In this document: positions 26,482 through 35,574 of the stretch, in pieces
Position numbering within the stretch: the first letter of the stretch is position 1
Layout: every line of letters begins with the position of its first letter
Source: Pseudomonas sp. GM18
Lineage (GTDB): Bacteria; Pseudomonadota; Gammaproteobacteria; Pseudomonadales; Pseudomonadaceae
DNA length: 64,000 nucleotides
Direction: 5' to 3'
Assembly (NCBI RefSeq): GCF_000282195.1
Contig: NZ_AKJT01000095.1
Location: 1-64,000, forward strand
The notes under the pieces: model-generated
Database searches by the model: none
What the model was told of the DNA's origin: nothing
Seen by the model: the letters and a program-made list of their open reading frames with translations, nothing else
Translations under genes and position numbers: made by a program

Positions 26482-29400
26482 ATGTGGTGGAGCAAAGGCA
26501 AGTCGCGGGTTACTCAAGGCGCACGAGCGCTGGCCTCGCCAATGATTATGTCCCTGGAGCCGCGCATGCTGTTCGACGGCGCGGTGGCCGCCACGGTTGC
26601 CGATACCGCCCAGGCTGACAGCCATACCACCGCCGACGCGGTCAAGGCACCGACTGCCGATCAGTCGGTCGCCAGCAAGGACACCCACGGCCAGGCCGAT
26701 GCCACGCCAACCCCGACGCCTGTCGCGGTGCCGGGGCAAAGCGTGGTGTTCATCGATTCGCGGGTCAAGGACGCCGACAGCCTGCTTAAAGGCGTCGCGC
26801 CCGGCACTCAGGTGGTTCAGCTGGACGCGAGCAAGGACGGCTTGCAGCAGATTGCCGACTACCTCGATACCCATCAGGGCATCAGTTCGGTACAGATCAT
26901 CGCCCACGGCAACGCAGGCGATCTGTGGCTGGGTAATAGTTATCTGTCGGCCGATAACGTCGCGGCCCGCAGCGCCGTGCTGGCGGAAATCGGCAAGGAC
27001 ATGAACGTTGGCGGCGACATTTTGATCTACGGCTGCTACACCGCCGAAGGCGAGCGCGGCTTGAGTTTCGTCGACTCGCTGGCGCAACTGACCGGCCGTG
27101 ATATCGCCGCTTCCAGCAACCGCACTGGGGTGGGTGGCGACTGGAATCTGGAAATTGCCACCGGCAACATTGAAAGCGCCAACGTCCTCTCGACCACGGC
27201 CATGAGCGACTATCAGTGGGGCCTGGCCACCTGGACCGCCACCAACAACGCCAACACGGGCGTCGGCTCGTTGCGTGCCGCCCTCGCCTCGGCGCAGAAC
27301 GGCGATATTGTCACATTCGGCAGCGGCATGACGGTGCAGTTGACCTCCGAGTTGCTGATCAACAAGAACGTCTACGTTGATGGCGACTTGAACAACGACG
27401 GTGTGGCAGATGTGACTCTCGATGGTCAGTACAAGACCCGAGTGGTTGAAGTGAGCTCAGGCAGTATCGTCACGCTCGATGGCCTGGTGATCACCCGTGG
27501 CCTGGTGTCGGGCAATGGTGGCAACGGTGGCTACGGTGCCACGGGCGCGATGGCCGGGGGTATTTTCAACGCCGGGGTTCTGACCCTCAACAACGTTACC
27601 GTGACCTCCAACGCCGCATCCGGTGGCGGTGGCGGCGGCGGTGTCACCGGCGCTTTTTACGGCGGTGGCGGTGGTGGCGGCGGCGGCTTGGGCGGCCAGG
27701 GCGGCGGGCATGGCGGTTCGGCAGGGCCGGGCACCGGCACGTTGGGCGGCCAGGCGGGCAGCGGCGGTGTCGGTGGTTATGGCGGCGGTTATGACGCCAC
27801 CCACATGGGCGGTCGCGGCGGTACCACCACTGGCGGTGCTGGCGGGGTGGGCGTTTCCTATTACAGCAACGGCGGTAACGGTGCGACAGCCACCAATGGC
27901 ACGATTTCCATTGGCGGTGGCGGCGGCGGGGCCGGTTGGGACAAGGTAGGTGGTGCTGGCGGCAATGCGGTGGGCGGGATCTACAACGCCAGCAGCGGCA
28001 CCATCACCGTCATCGGCACGTCGACCATCAGCAACAACATCGGCGCCGGTGGCGGCGGTGGCGGTGGCGGTGGCCAAGGCAGCAATGCCAGTAATGGCGG
28101 CATTGGCGGCCGGGGCGTCGGTGCGATCTGGAACAAAGGCACGCTGCTGATGACGGCCGCCAACTTCGCGGCCCTGGCCGGTAATGCCGCGGCCAGTGGT
28201 GCAGGCGGTACCGCGCAGGGCGGAGGTTCAACCGGCACCTCGCCGACCTCCTTCGCGACCATCTACAACGACGGTGGTGTACTCAACACCGCGTATGCGC
28301 CACCGCCGACCGCGACCATTGTGGTTGCTGACACCACATTGAGCATCGGCGAAACGTCCTTGGTGACGATCACCTTTTCCGAGGCCGTGACCGGTTTCAC
28401 CAATGCGGACCTGACCATCGCCAACGGCACCTTGAGTGCGGTAAGCAGCAGCGATGGCGGCATCACCTGGACAGCAACGTTCACCCCGTCCGCCAGTATT
28501 TCCGATACGACCAACGTCATTATCCTGGACAACACCGGGGTGATAAACGGTCTGGGCACCGCCGGCGTCGGCACCACCAACTCCAATAACTACACGGTCG
28601 ACACCGTACGCCCCACCGCGACCATCGTGGTGGCGGACACTGCGCTGAAAGTCGGCGAAACCTCGCTGGTGACCATCACCTTCAACGAAGCGGTCACCGG
28701 CCTCACCAACGCCGACCTGACGATTGCCAACGGTACGCTCACGGCGGTGAGCAGCAGCGATGGTGGCATCACCTGGACGGGAACCTTCACCCCAACCGCC
28801 AGCATCACCGATACGACCAACCTCATCACCCTGGACAACACCGGAGTCAGCGACCTGGCGGGCAACGCCGGCAGCGGCACCACCGACTCCAACAACTACG
28901 CCGTCGATACGGTGCGCCCGACCGCCACGATTGTGGTGGCCGATACAACGCTGACCGCGAGTGAAACCTCGCTGGTGACCATTACGTTCAGCGAAGCGGT
29001 GAGTGGTTTCACCAACGCCGACCTGACCATCGCCAACGGCACGCTGAGCGCGGTGAGCAGCAGCGATGGCGGCATCACCTGGACCGCGACCTTCACGCCG
29101 TCGGCCAGCGTCAATGACACCACCAACCTGATCACCCTGAACAATACCGGGGTCAGTGATCTGGCGGGCAACACCGGCAGCGGCACCACCAATTCGAACA
29201 ACTACGTGATCGACACCGTCCCGCCGACCGCGACCATCGTGGTCGCCGACAACGCACTGAAAATCGGCGAAACCTCACTGGTGACCATCACCTTCGATCA
29301 GGCGGTGAGCGGTTTCACCAACGCGGACCTGACCATCGCCAACGGTACACTCACGGCGGTGAGCAGCAGCGACGGCGGCATTACCTGGACGGCGACCTTC

Positions 29401-32400
29401 ACCCCGACCGCCAGCATCACCGACGCGACCAACCTGATCACCCTGGACAACTCTGGCGTGCAGGCGGCCGCCAGCGGTAACGTGGGCATTGGCACGACCG
29501 ACTCCAACAACTATGCCATCGACACCGTGCGACCGACGGCCACGATCGTGGTCGCGGACACGGCGTTGAAAATCGGCGAAACCTCGCTGGTGACCATCAC
29601 CTTCTCCGAGGCGGTGAGCGGTTTCACCAATGCGGACCTGACCATCGCCAACGGTACACTCACGGCGGTGAGCAGCAGCGACGGCGGCATCACCTGGACC
29701 GCAACCTTCACGCCTTCGGCGAGCATCAACGACACCACCAACCTGATCACCCTGGACAACACCGGCATCAGCGATCTGTCGGGTAACGCCGGTAGCGGCA
29801 CCACCGACTCCAACAACTACGCCATCGACACCGTACGCCCGACCGCCACGATTGTGCTGGCCGATACGACGCTGACCGCGGGCGAAACCTCGCTGGTGAC
29901 CATTACCTTCAGCGAAGCGGTGAGCGGTTTCACCAACGCCGACCTGACGATTGCCAACGGTACGCTCACGGCGGTGAGCAGCAGCGACGGCGGCATCACC
30001 TGGACCGCGACATTCACCCCGACGGCCAGCATCAATGACCCGACCAACCTGATCACCCTGAACAACACCGGGGTCAGCGATCTGGCGGGCAACTCTGGGA
30101 GCGGCACCACCAACTCGAACAACTACGCGATCGACACCGCCCCGCCGACCGCGACCATCGTGATAGCCGACAACGCACTGAAAATCGGCGAAACGTCACT
30201 GGTGACCATCACCTTCGATCAGGCCGTAACCGGTTTCAGCAATGCCGACCTGACCATCGCCAACGGCACCTTGACCTCTGTCAGCAGCAGCGACGGCGGC
30301 ATTACCTGGACGGCGACGTTCACCCCGACCGCCAGCATCACCGACGCGACCAACCTGATCACCCTGGACAACACCGGCGTGCAGGCCGCCGCCAGCGGTA
30401 ACGTGGGCACCGGCACGACCGACTCCAACAACTATGCGATCGACACCGTGCGCCCGACGGCCACCATCGTGGTCGCGGACACGGCGCTGAGAATCGGCGA
30501 AACCTCGCTGGTCACTATCACGTTCAGCGAAGCGGTCAGCGGTCTTACCAACGCCGACCTGACCATCGCCAACGGTACACTCACGGCGGTGAGCAGCAGC
30601 GATGGTGGCATCACCTGGACCGCAACCTTCACCCCGAGCGCGAGCATCAACGACACCACCAACCTGATCACCCTGGACAACACCGGCATCAGCGACCTGG
30701 CGGGCAACGCCGGCAGCGGCACCACCGATTCCAATAACTTCGCCATCGACACTGTTCGCCCGACTGCCACGATTGTGCTGGCCGATACGACGCTGACTGC
30801 GGGCGAAACCTCGCTGGTGACCATTACCTTCAGCGAAGCGGTGAGCGGTTTCACCAATGCCGACCTGAGCATCGCCAACGGTACGCTCACGGCGGTGAGT
30901 AGCAGCGACGGCGGCATCACCTGGACGGCGACCTTCACCCCGACCGTCGGCGTGAATGACTCGAGCAACGTCATCACCCTGAACAATACCGGTGTCACCG
31001 ATGTGGCCGGCAACACCGGCAGCGGCACCACCAACTCCGGCAACTACACCATCGATACGGTGCTGCCGACGGCGACCATCGTGGTGGCCGACAATGCGTT
31101 GAAAATCGGTGAAACGTCGCTGGTGACCATTACCTTCAGCGAAGCGGTGAGCGGTTTCACCAATGCCGACCTGACCATCGCCAATGGCACCTTGACCGCC
31201 GTCAGCAGCAGCGACGGCGGCATCACCTGGATCGCGACCTTCACCCCGACCAGCGCCATCACCGACACCAGCAACGTCATCACTCTGGATAACAGCGGTG
31301 TGACCAACGCCTCGGGCAACGCCGGTAGCGGCACCACTGACTCCAACAACTACGCCATCGATACCGTACGCCCGACAGCCACCATCGTGGTCGCGGACTC
31401 GGCGCTGGCGGTGGGTCAGACTTCGGTGGTGACCATCACCTTCTCCGAGGCGGTGACCGGCTTTAGCATCGCCGACCTGACGGTGAGCAACGGTATTCTG
31501 AGCAGTCTGAGCACCAGCGATAACATCACCTGGACCGCTATCCTGACGCCGGCGGCGAGCATCACCGATACGACCAACGTGATCACCCTGGACAACACCG
31601 GGGTGGCCGATGTGGCCGGCAACACCGGCAGCGGCACCACCGACTCCAACAACTACGCTGTCGACAGCCAGCGTCCGACGGCCACCATTGTGCTGAGTGA
31701 TTCGACCCTGAAACCGGGGGAAACCGCCCTGGTGACCATCACCTTCAGCGAAGCGGTGACGGGGTTCGACAACAGTGACTTGAGCGTCGCCAACGGTACC
31801 TTGAGCGCGGTGAGCAGCAGCGACGGCGGCATCACCTGGACCGCAACCTTCACCCCGACTGCCGGGGTTACTGATGCCAGCAACCTCATCACCCTGAATA
31901 ACAGCGGCATCTCGGACCTGGCCGGCAATACCGGGTTGGGCACCACCAACTCGGCCAACTATGTGGTGGAAACCCAGATACCGACCGCCACCATCGTAGT
32001 CGCCGACAATGCCCTCAAGGCCGGTGAAACATCGCTGGTAACTATTACCTTCAGCGAAGCGGTGAGCGGTTTCACCAACGCTGACCTGACCGTCGCCAAC
32101 GGCACTCTCAGCAGCGTTTCGTCCAGCGATGGCGGCGTGACCTGGACCGCGACTTTCACGCCTACGGCCAGTGTGACGGACACCACTAACCTGATCAGTC
32201 TGGATAACAGCGGAGTGACCAACGGGTCGGGCAACAGCGGCGTCGGCGTGACCGATTCCAACAACTACGCGATCGACACCGCTCGCCCGACCGCGACCAT
32301 TGTGGTCGCGGACAATAAACTGGGGATCGGCGAGACCACCACGGTGACCTTTACCTTCAGTGAAGCGGTGTCCGGTTTCGACCTGTCGGACATCAGCGTG

Positions 32401-33429
32401 GCCAATGGTGTGCTGTCCAACCTGGCCAGCAGCGACGGCGGTGTAACCTGGACCGCCACGCTCACGCCGACCGCGAGCATCAACGATGCGACCAACCTGA
32501 TCCTGCTCGACACCGGCAATGTGCTCGACGCTGCGGGCAATGCCGGCGCCAGCATCGCCATCTCCAACAACTACGCACTCGATGCGACCCGTCCGACCGT
32601 CAGCATCGTGGTTGCCAACCCGGTCCTGGGGATTGGCCAGACGACGCTGGTGACCTTCACGTTCAGCGAGGCGGTCAGCAATTTCGATTTGTCGGACTTG
32701 AGCGTGACCAACGGTGAACTGACCAATCTGGTCAGCAGCGACGGCGGCAAGACCTGGACCGGCACCTTCACGCCCGCCGCGAACATTACCGACCCGAGTA
32801 ACTTCATTGCGCTGGACACCAGCAATGTGACGGACCTGGCAGGCAACTTGGGCGCCAGCGTCGCGGTATCCAATAACTACAGGATCGACACCGTACCGAC
32901 GCCCCCCCCCTTGGTCTTGACACCGGTGGTCGTCGCCGATCCACCGAACGTGCCATTGCAACCGATCATCTTCACCCCACCCACTGGCGATCTCGGCTCG
33001 CCGCTGACCTTTGCCCCGCTGTTTGAACAACGGGTGATCGGCAACGGCATTCGCCCTCTGGGCGACATATTCATCAACCACGGGGCGCTGACGCCGAGCT
33101 TCATCGCGCAGGTCTTCAGCAGCAGCGAAAGCGGTGGCGATGGCTCAGGCCACGGCTTCCTCGGTTTTGGCGGGGGCGATGGCGGGGTCTTCGGCAGCAG
33201 CACGCTGTCGAGCCTGTTCAATCAGAACACCAGTAGCGAGGGGGATTCGCTGAACACCTTTGGTAATCAGTCAATCAAGGCGGGTGATGCTTCCCAAGGG
33301 CTGCGCGGTGTGTTTGGCGCACCGACTCTTGGCCAGCAATTGCAACAGCTCAAAGACACCGAGCAGCGGCAGGTCGACAGCCTCGCCGCGGCTTTGCAAC
33401 AGGTCGGCATCAGTGAAATGCAGGCCTGA
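26482..33429 (+). CDS. Giant LEPR-x-LL / DUF4347 / Ig-like-repeat surface protein
   Basis: 2315 residues from ATG 26482 (GGGTGAG upstream; the frame is open further back to 26365). Domains in order: short basic N-terminus with LEPRMLFDGA at 25-34, a motif shared by very large surface proteins; a Thr/Ala/Pro linker; a DUF4347 domain (about 85-250) with conserved IIAHG (H142) and IYGC (C185); a right-handed beta-helix-like region with Gly-rich loops (about 250-605); fifteen Ig-like repeats (609-2138); a Gly/Ser-rich C-terminus without RTX repeats. No classical signal peptide is seen. The flanking adaptors and lipoprotein TolC are the likely exporter. Probable adhesin or surface-layer-like protein, possibly modified by the neighbouring enzymes. 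Confidence 0.88.
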   Translation: MWWSKGKSRVTQGARALASPMIMSLEPRMLFDGAVAATVADTAQADSHTTADAVKAPTADQSVASKDTHGQADATPTPTPVAVPGQSVVFIDSRVKDADSLLKGVAPGTQVVQLDASKDGLQQIADYLDTHQGISSVQIIAHGNAGDLWLGNSYLSADNVAARSAVLAEIGKDMNVGGDILIYGCYTAEGERGLSFVDSLAQLTGRDIAASSNRTGVGGDWNLEIATGNIESANVLSTTAMSDYQWGLATWTATNNANTGVGSLRAALASAQNGDIVTFGSGMTVQLTSELLINKNVYVDGDLNNDGVADVTLDGQYKTRVVEVSSGSIVTLDGLVITRGLVSGNGGNGGYGATGAMAGGIFNAGVLTLNNVTVTSNAASGGGGGGGVTGAFYGGGGGGGGGLGGQGGGHGGSAGPGTGTLGGQAGSGGVGGYGGGYDATHMGGRGGTTTGGAGGVGVSYYSNGGNGATATNGTISIGGGGGGAGWDKVGGAGGNAVGGIYNASSGTITVIGTSTISNNIGAGGGGGGGGGQGSNASNGGIGGRGVGAIWNKGTLLMTAANFAALAGNAAASGAGGTAQGGGSTGTSPTSFATIYNDGGVLNTAYAPPPTATIVVADTTLSIGETSLVTITFSEAVTGFTNADLTIANGTLSAVSSSDGGITWTATFTPSASISDTTNVIILDNTGVINGLGTAGVGTTNSNNYTVDTVRPTATIVVADTALKVGETSLVTITFNEAVTGLTNADLTIANGTLTAVSSSDGGITWTGTFTPTASITDTTNLITLDNTGVSDLAGNAGSGTTDSNNYAVDTVRPTATIVVADTTLTASETSLVTITFSEAVSGFTNADLTIANGTLSAVSSSDGGITWTATFTPSASVNDTTNLITLNNTGVSDLAGNTGSGTTNSNNYVIDTVPPTATIVVADNALKIGETSLVTITFDQAVSGFTNADLTIANGTLTAVSSSDGGITWTATFTPTASITDATNLITLDNSGVQAAASGNVGIGTTDSNNYAIDTVRPTATIVVADTALKIGETSLVTITFSEAVSGFTNADLTIANGTLTAVSSSDGGITWTATFTPSASINDTTNLITLDNTGISDLSGNAGSGTTDSNNYAIDTVRPTATIVLADTTLTAGETSLVTITFSEAVSGFTNADLTIANGTLTAVSSSDGGITWTATFTPTASINDPTNLITLNNTGVSDLAGNSGSGTTNSNNYAIDTAPPTATIVIADNALKIGETSLVTITFDQAVTGFSNADLTIANGTLTSVSSSDGGITWTATFTPTASITDATNLITLDNTGVQAAASGNVGTGTTDSNNYAIDTVRPTATIVVADTALRIGETSLVTITFSEAVSGLTNADLTIANGTLTAVSSSDGGITWTATFTPSASINDTTNLITLDNTGISDLAGNAGSGTTDSNNFAIDTVRPTATIVLADTTLTAGETSLVTITFSEAVSGFTNADLSIANGTLTAVSSSDGGITWTATFTPTVGVNDSSNVITLNNTGVTDVAGNTGSGTTNSGNYTIDTVLPTATIVVADNALKIGETSLVTITFSEAVSGFTNADLTIANGTLTAVSSSDGGITWIATFTPTSAITDTSNVITLDNSGVTNASGNAGSGTTDSNNYAIDTVRPTATIVVADSALAVGQTSVVTITFSEAVTGFSIADLTVSNGILSSLSTSDNITWTAILTPAASITDTTNVITLDNTGVADVAGNTGSGTTDSNNYAVDSQRPTATIVLSDSTLKPGETALVTITFSEAVTGFDNSDLSVANGTLSAVSSSDGGITWTATFTPTAGVTDASNLITLNNSGISDLAGNTGLGTTNSANYVVETQIPTATIVVADNALKAGETSLVTITFSEAVSGFTNADLTVANGTLSSVSSSDGGVTWTATFTPTASVTDTTNLISLDNSGVTNGSGNSGVGVTDSNNYAIDTARPTATIVVADNKLGIGETTTVTFTFSEAVSGFDLSDISVANGVLSNLASSDGGVTWTATLTPTASINDATNLILLDTGNVLDAAGNAGASIAISNNYALDATRPTVSIVVANPVLGIGQTTLVTFTFSEAVSNFDLSDLSVTNGELTNLVSSDGGKTWTGTFTPAANITDPSNFIALDTSNVTDLAGNLGASVAVSNNYRIDTVPTPPPLVLTPVVVADPPNVPLQPIIFTPPTGDLGSPLTFAPLFEQRVIGNGIRPLGDIFINHGALTPSFIAQVFSSSESGGDGSGHGFLGFGGGDGGVFGSSTLSSLFNQNTSSEGDSLNTFGNQSIKAGDASQGLRGVFGAPTLGQQLQQLKDTEQRQVDSLAAALQQVGISEMQA
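28306..32895 (+). repeat. Fifteen tandem ~306-bp Ig-like repeats
   Basis: Fifteen units of 303-309 bp encode 101-103 residues each, starting PTATIVVAD and ending SNNYAIDTVR or a variant. Units 4-6 and 7-9 repeat as a three-unit block: 4 and 7 carry the special QAAASGNVG segment, 5 and 8 the GISDL(S/A)GNAG segment, 6 and 9 the VLADTTLTAG start. Units 11-15 are more divergent. The pattern points to duplication of a 3-unit block of about 921 bp. Confidence 0.95.
32901..32911 (+). repeat. Run of nine cytosines in the giant surface protein gene
   Basis: A C9 tract (32902-32910) encodes the Pro-Pro-Pro hinge directly after the last repeat. Replication slippage here would shift the frame and remove the C-terminal domain of about 175 residues while leaving all repeats. 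Confidence 0.85.
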
Positions 33430-33470
33430 AAATACCATTAAAGCAGTGCGGCACTGGGGGCAATACAAGG

Positions 33471-34985
33471 ATGAAAAAAAGTCAGAAGTTGTTCGGCGCC
33501 AGCCTGCTGGCGCTGGCGATCAGTGGATGTGCAGTCACCAGTAAACCGATTGAACGCAGTGTCAGCCAGCAGCGCGCCCAAAGCGATCTGCAAAGCATGT
33601 ACAAGGGGCAGGAGCCCCTCAGCGGTCCGTTGACCCTGCACCAGGCCATGGCCCGTGCGGTGAAATACAACCTCGAAGGCCGGCTCAAGATCATGGAAGA
33701 GGCCCTGGCCAAGCGCCAGCTCGACCTTGCCAGTTTCGACATGCTGCCACGCATGGCGCTGGATGCCGGTTACGTGGGGCGTAACAACGTCAATGCCTCC
33801 AGCAGTCAGAGCGTGGAAACCGGCACCCAGTCCCTGGAACCGTCGACCTCCCAGGACCGCGACCGTGACGTGGCGGACCTGACCATGGTCTGGAACGTGC
33901 TCGACTTCGGTGTCAGCTACATCAGCGCCAAGCAGCAGGGCGATCAGCGGCTGATTGTGCAAGAGCGTCGGCGCAAGGTGATCAATACCATCGTTCAGGA
34001 CGTACGCTCGGCCTATTGGCGAGCCATGGCCGCCGAACGGTTGCTCAAGCAAATCGACAGCCTGATGGCCCGGGTCGAAACCGCCCGCAACAATAGCCAA
34101 AGCATGAGCGAGCAGCGTATCGGCGATCCGATTCAGGCATTGGGTTATCAGCGCTCGCTGATTGAAGCCACCCGGCAACTGGAAGAGCAACGCCGCGCGC
34201 TGTCGCTGGCGAAAACCGAATTGGCGACCCTGATCAACCTGCCTCCGAGCACCGAGCTGACGCTGGCGACCCAGGACGATTACGTCATTCCGGAACTCAA
34301 GGTCGACCTTGCCAGCCTGGAACAGGAAGCCCTGACCAGTCGGCCGGAGTTACGCGAGCAGGATTACCAGACCCGCATCAGCGCCGCCGAAACCCGTAAA
34401 GCCATGTTGCGCCTGCTGCCGGGGCTGGAGTTCTCCGCCGGCGGGCATTACGACAGCAACTCGTTTTTGGTGGAGCAGGGCTGGGCGGATTACGGGGTGA
34501 AAGTCACCTGGAACCTGTTCAACGTGATTTCCGCACCCGCCGCGATCGACGTCGCCAAGGCCGGCGAAGAAGTCGCCACGGCACGCCGTCAGGCGATGTC
34601 CATCGCAGTGCTGGCCCAGCTCTACGTGGCCAACGCTAACTATCGCGAAGCATTGCGGCAGTTCCAGACCAACCAGCAACTGTCGAACATCGACGGGCAA
34701 ATCGTCGGCCAGTTGCGCAACCGCTATCAGGCGGCCGGGCTGGGTGAACTGGATTTGATCCAGGGTGAGCTGAACACGTTGCAGGCCGATCTGCGTCGCG
34801 ACCTGTCCTACGCTGACCTGCGCAACGCTTACGGGCAAATCTTCGCCAGCGCCGGTCTCGATCCGCTGCCGGACGAGGTGCAATCAACCGAAGTCCAGTC
34901 CATCGCCACGGCACTGGCCAATCGCGAAGAGGCGTGGGCGGCGGGCGATATCACGGTGCCGGTGGCCCATGCCCCGGTCCACTAA
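33471..34985 (+). CDS. TolC-family outer membrane lipoprotein of the giant-protein locus
   Basis: 504 residues. Signal peptide with lipobox AISGC, so the mature protein is probably lipid-anchored. Two TolC halves are visible, the second with the FSAGGHYDSNSF and NLFNVISAP segments; it is more distant from LapE than from NodT-like proteins. It starts 41 bp after the giant gene and overlaps the APS kinase gene. The likely role is the outer-membrane conduit for the locus, working with the adaptors at 17.9-22.1 kb. Confidence 0.88.
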   Translation: MKKSQKLFGASLLALAISGCAVTSKPIERSVSQQRAQSDLQSMYKGQEPLSGPLTLHQAMARAVKYNLEGRLKIMEEALAKRQLDLASFDMLPRMALDAGYVGRNNVNASSSQSVETGTQSLEPSTSQDRDRDVADLTMVWNVLDFGVSYISAKQQGDQRLIVQERRRKVINTIVQDVRSAYWRAMAAERLLKQIDSLMARVETARNNSQSMSEQRIGDPIQALGYQRSLIEATRQLEEQRRALSLAKTELATLINLPPSTELTLATQDDYVIPELKVDLASLEQEALTSRPELREQDYQTRISAAETRKAMLRLLPGLEFSAGGHYDSNSFLVEQGWADYGVKVTWNLFNVISAPAAIDVAKAGEEVATARRQAMSIAVLAQLYVANANYREALRQFQTNQQLSNIDGQIVGQLRNRYQAAGLGELDLIQGELNTLQADLRRDLSYADLRNAYGQIFASAGLDPLPDEVQSTEVQSIATALANREEAWAAGDITVPVAHAPVH

Positions 34986-35574
34986 CCTGCTGGCGCCGAC
35001 GGCGAGCATCAGCCGTGCCCAACGGGAGGCCCGCAACGGCCATCGCGGCACGGCGATTCTGCTGACCGGTTTACCGGCGGCGGGCAAGTCGACATTGGCC
35101 CAGGCACTGCACGCCGAGCTGTTCGAACATGGCGTGCAGAGTGTGGTGCTCGATGGCGATGGACTGCGGGTCGGGCTCAATCGCGATCTGGGGTTCACCG
35201 ACGGTGATCGCCTGGAAAACATTCGCCGCGCCAGCGAACTGGCGGCGCTGTTGGTGGAGAACGGGCAGATTGTCATCCTCGCGATGATCGCGCCCTTGGT
35301 GGAGTTGCGCGAACTGTTTGCCCGACGGCTGGGCGAGGATTACCGCGAAGTCTGGTGCAGCGCCTCTTTGACGGTGTGTGAACAGCGTGATCCCAAAGGT
35401 CACTACGCCCGGGCTCGACGGGGTGAGTTGGCGGGGTTTACCGGTGTCTCCGCGCCTTACGAGCCACCGCCGTGTGCGTCGCTGGTGCTCGACACGGGCG
35501 CGCAATCGATCGAGGCCTGTCTTGACCGTTTGCTGACCTGGCTCGGCGAATGCGCGGTGCTGCCGAAACGATGA
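34969..35574 (+). CDS. Stand-alone adenylylsulfate (APS) kinase, CysC-like
   Basis: 201 residues. Walker A GLPAAGKST (34-42), the DGDGLRVGLNRDLGF segment and the GFTGVSAPYEPP end are all those of APS kinase, which makes PAPS from APS and ATP. Differences: the usual FISPYR motif reads MIAPLVELR, so the Ser and first Arg of that loop are replaced. In Pseudomonas, assimilatory PAPS/APS work is usually done by a CysNC fusion, so a separate copy next to sulfotransferases suggests a dedicated PAPS supply. Starts at ATG 34969, overlapping the TolC gene. Confidence 0.85.
   Translation: MPRSTNLLAPTASISRAQREARNGHRGTAILLTGLPAAGKSTLAQALHAELFEHGVQSVVLDGDGLRVGLNRDLGFTDGDRLENIRRASELAALLVENGQIVILAMIAPLVELRELFARRLGEDYREVWCSASLTVCEQRDPKGHYARARRGELAGFTGVSAPYEPPPCASLVLDTGAQSIEACLDRLLTWLGECAVLPKR

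Noticed and set aside
28306..32895. Regular repeats as a CRISPR array
   Set aside because: Unit length is 303-309 bp, fully coding, with no spacer/repeat division; the same holds for the 300-bp lapA repeats and the 11-12-bp repeats at 59.7 kb. No cas genes are present.
30196..33081. Minus-strand ORF of 961 residues
   Set aside because: Shadow of the 306-bp Ig-like repeats of the giant protein; it repeats with the same period and has no Shine-Dalgarno or domain.
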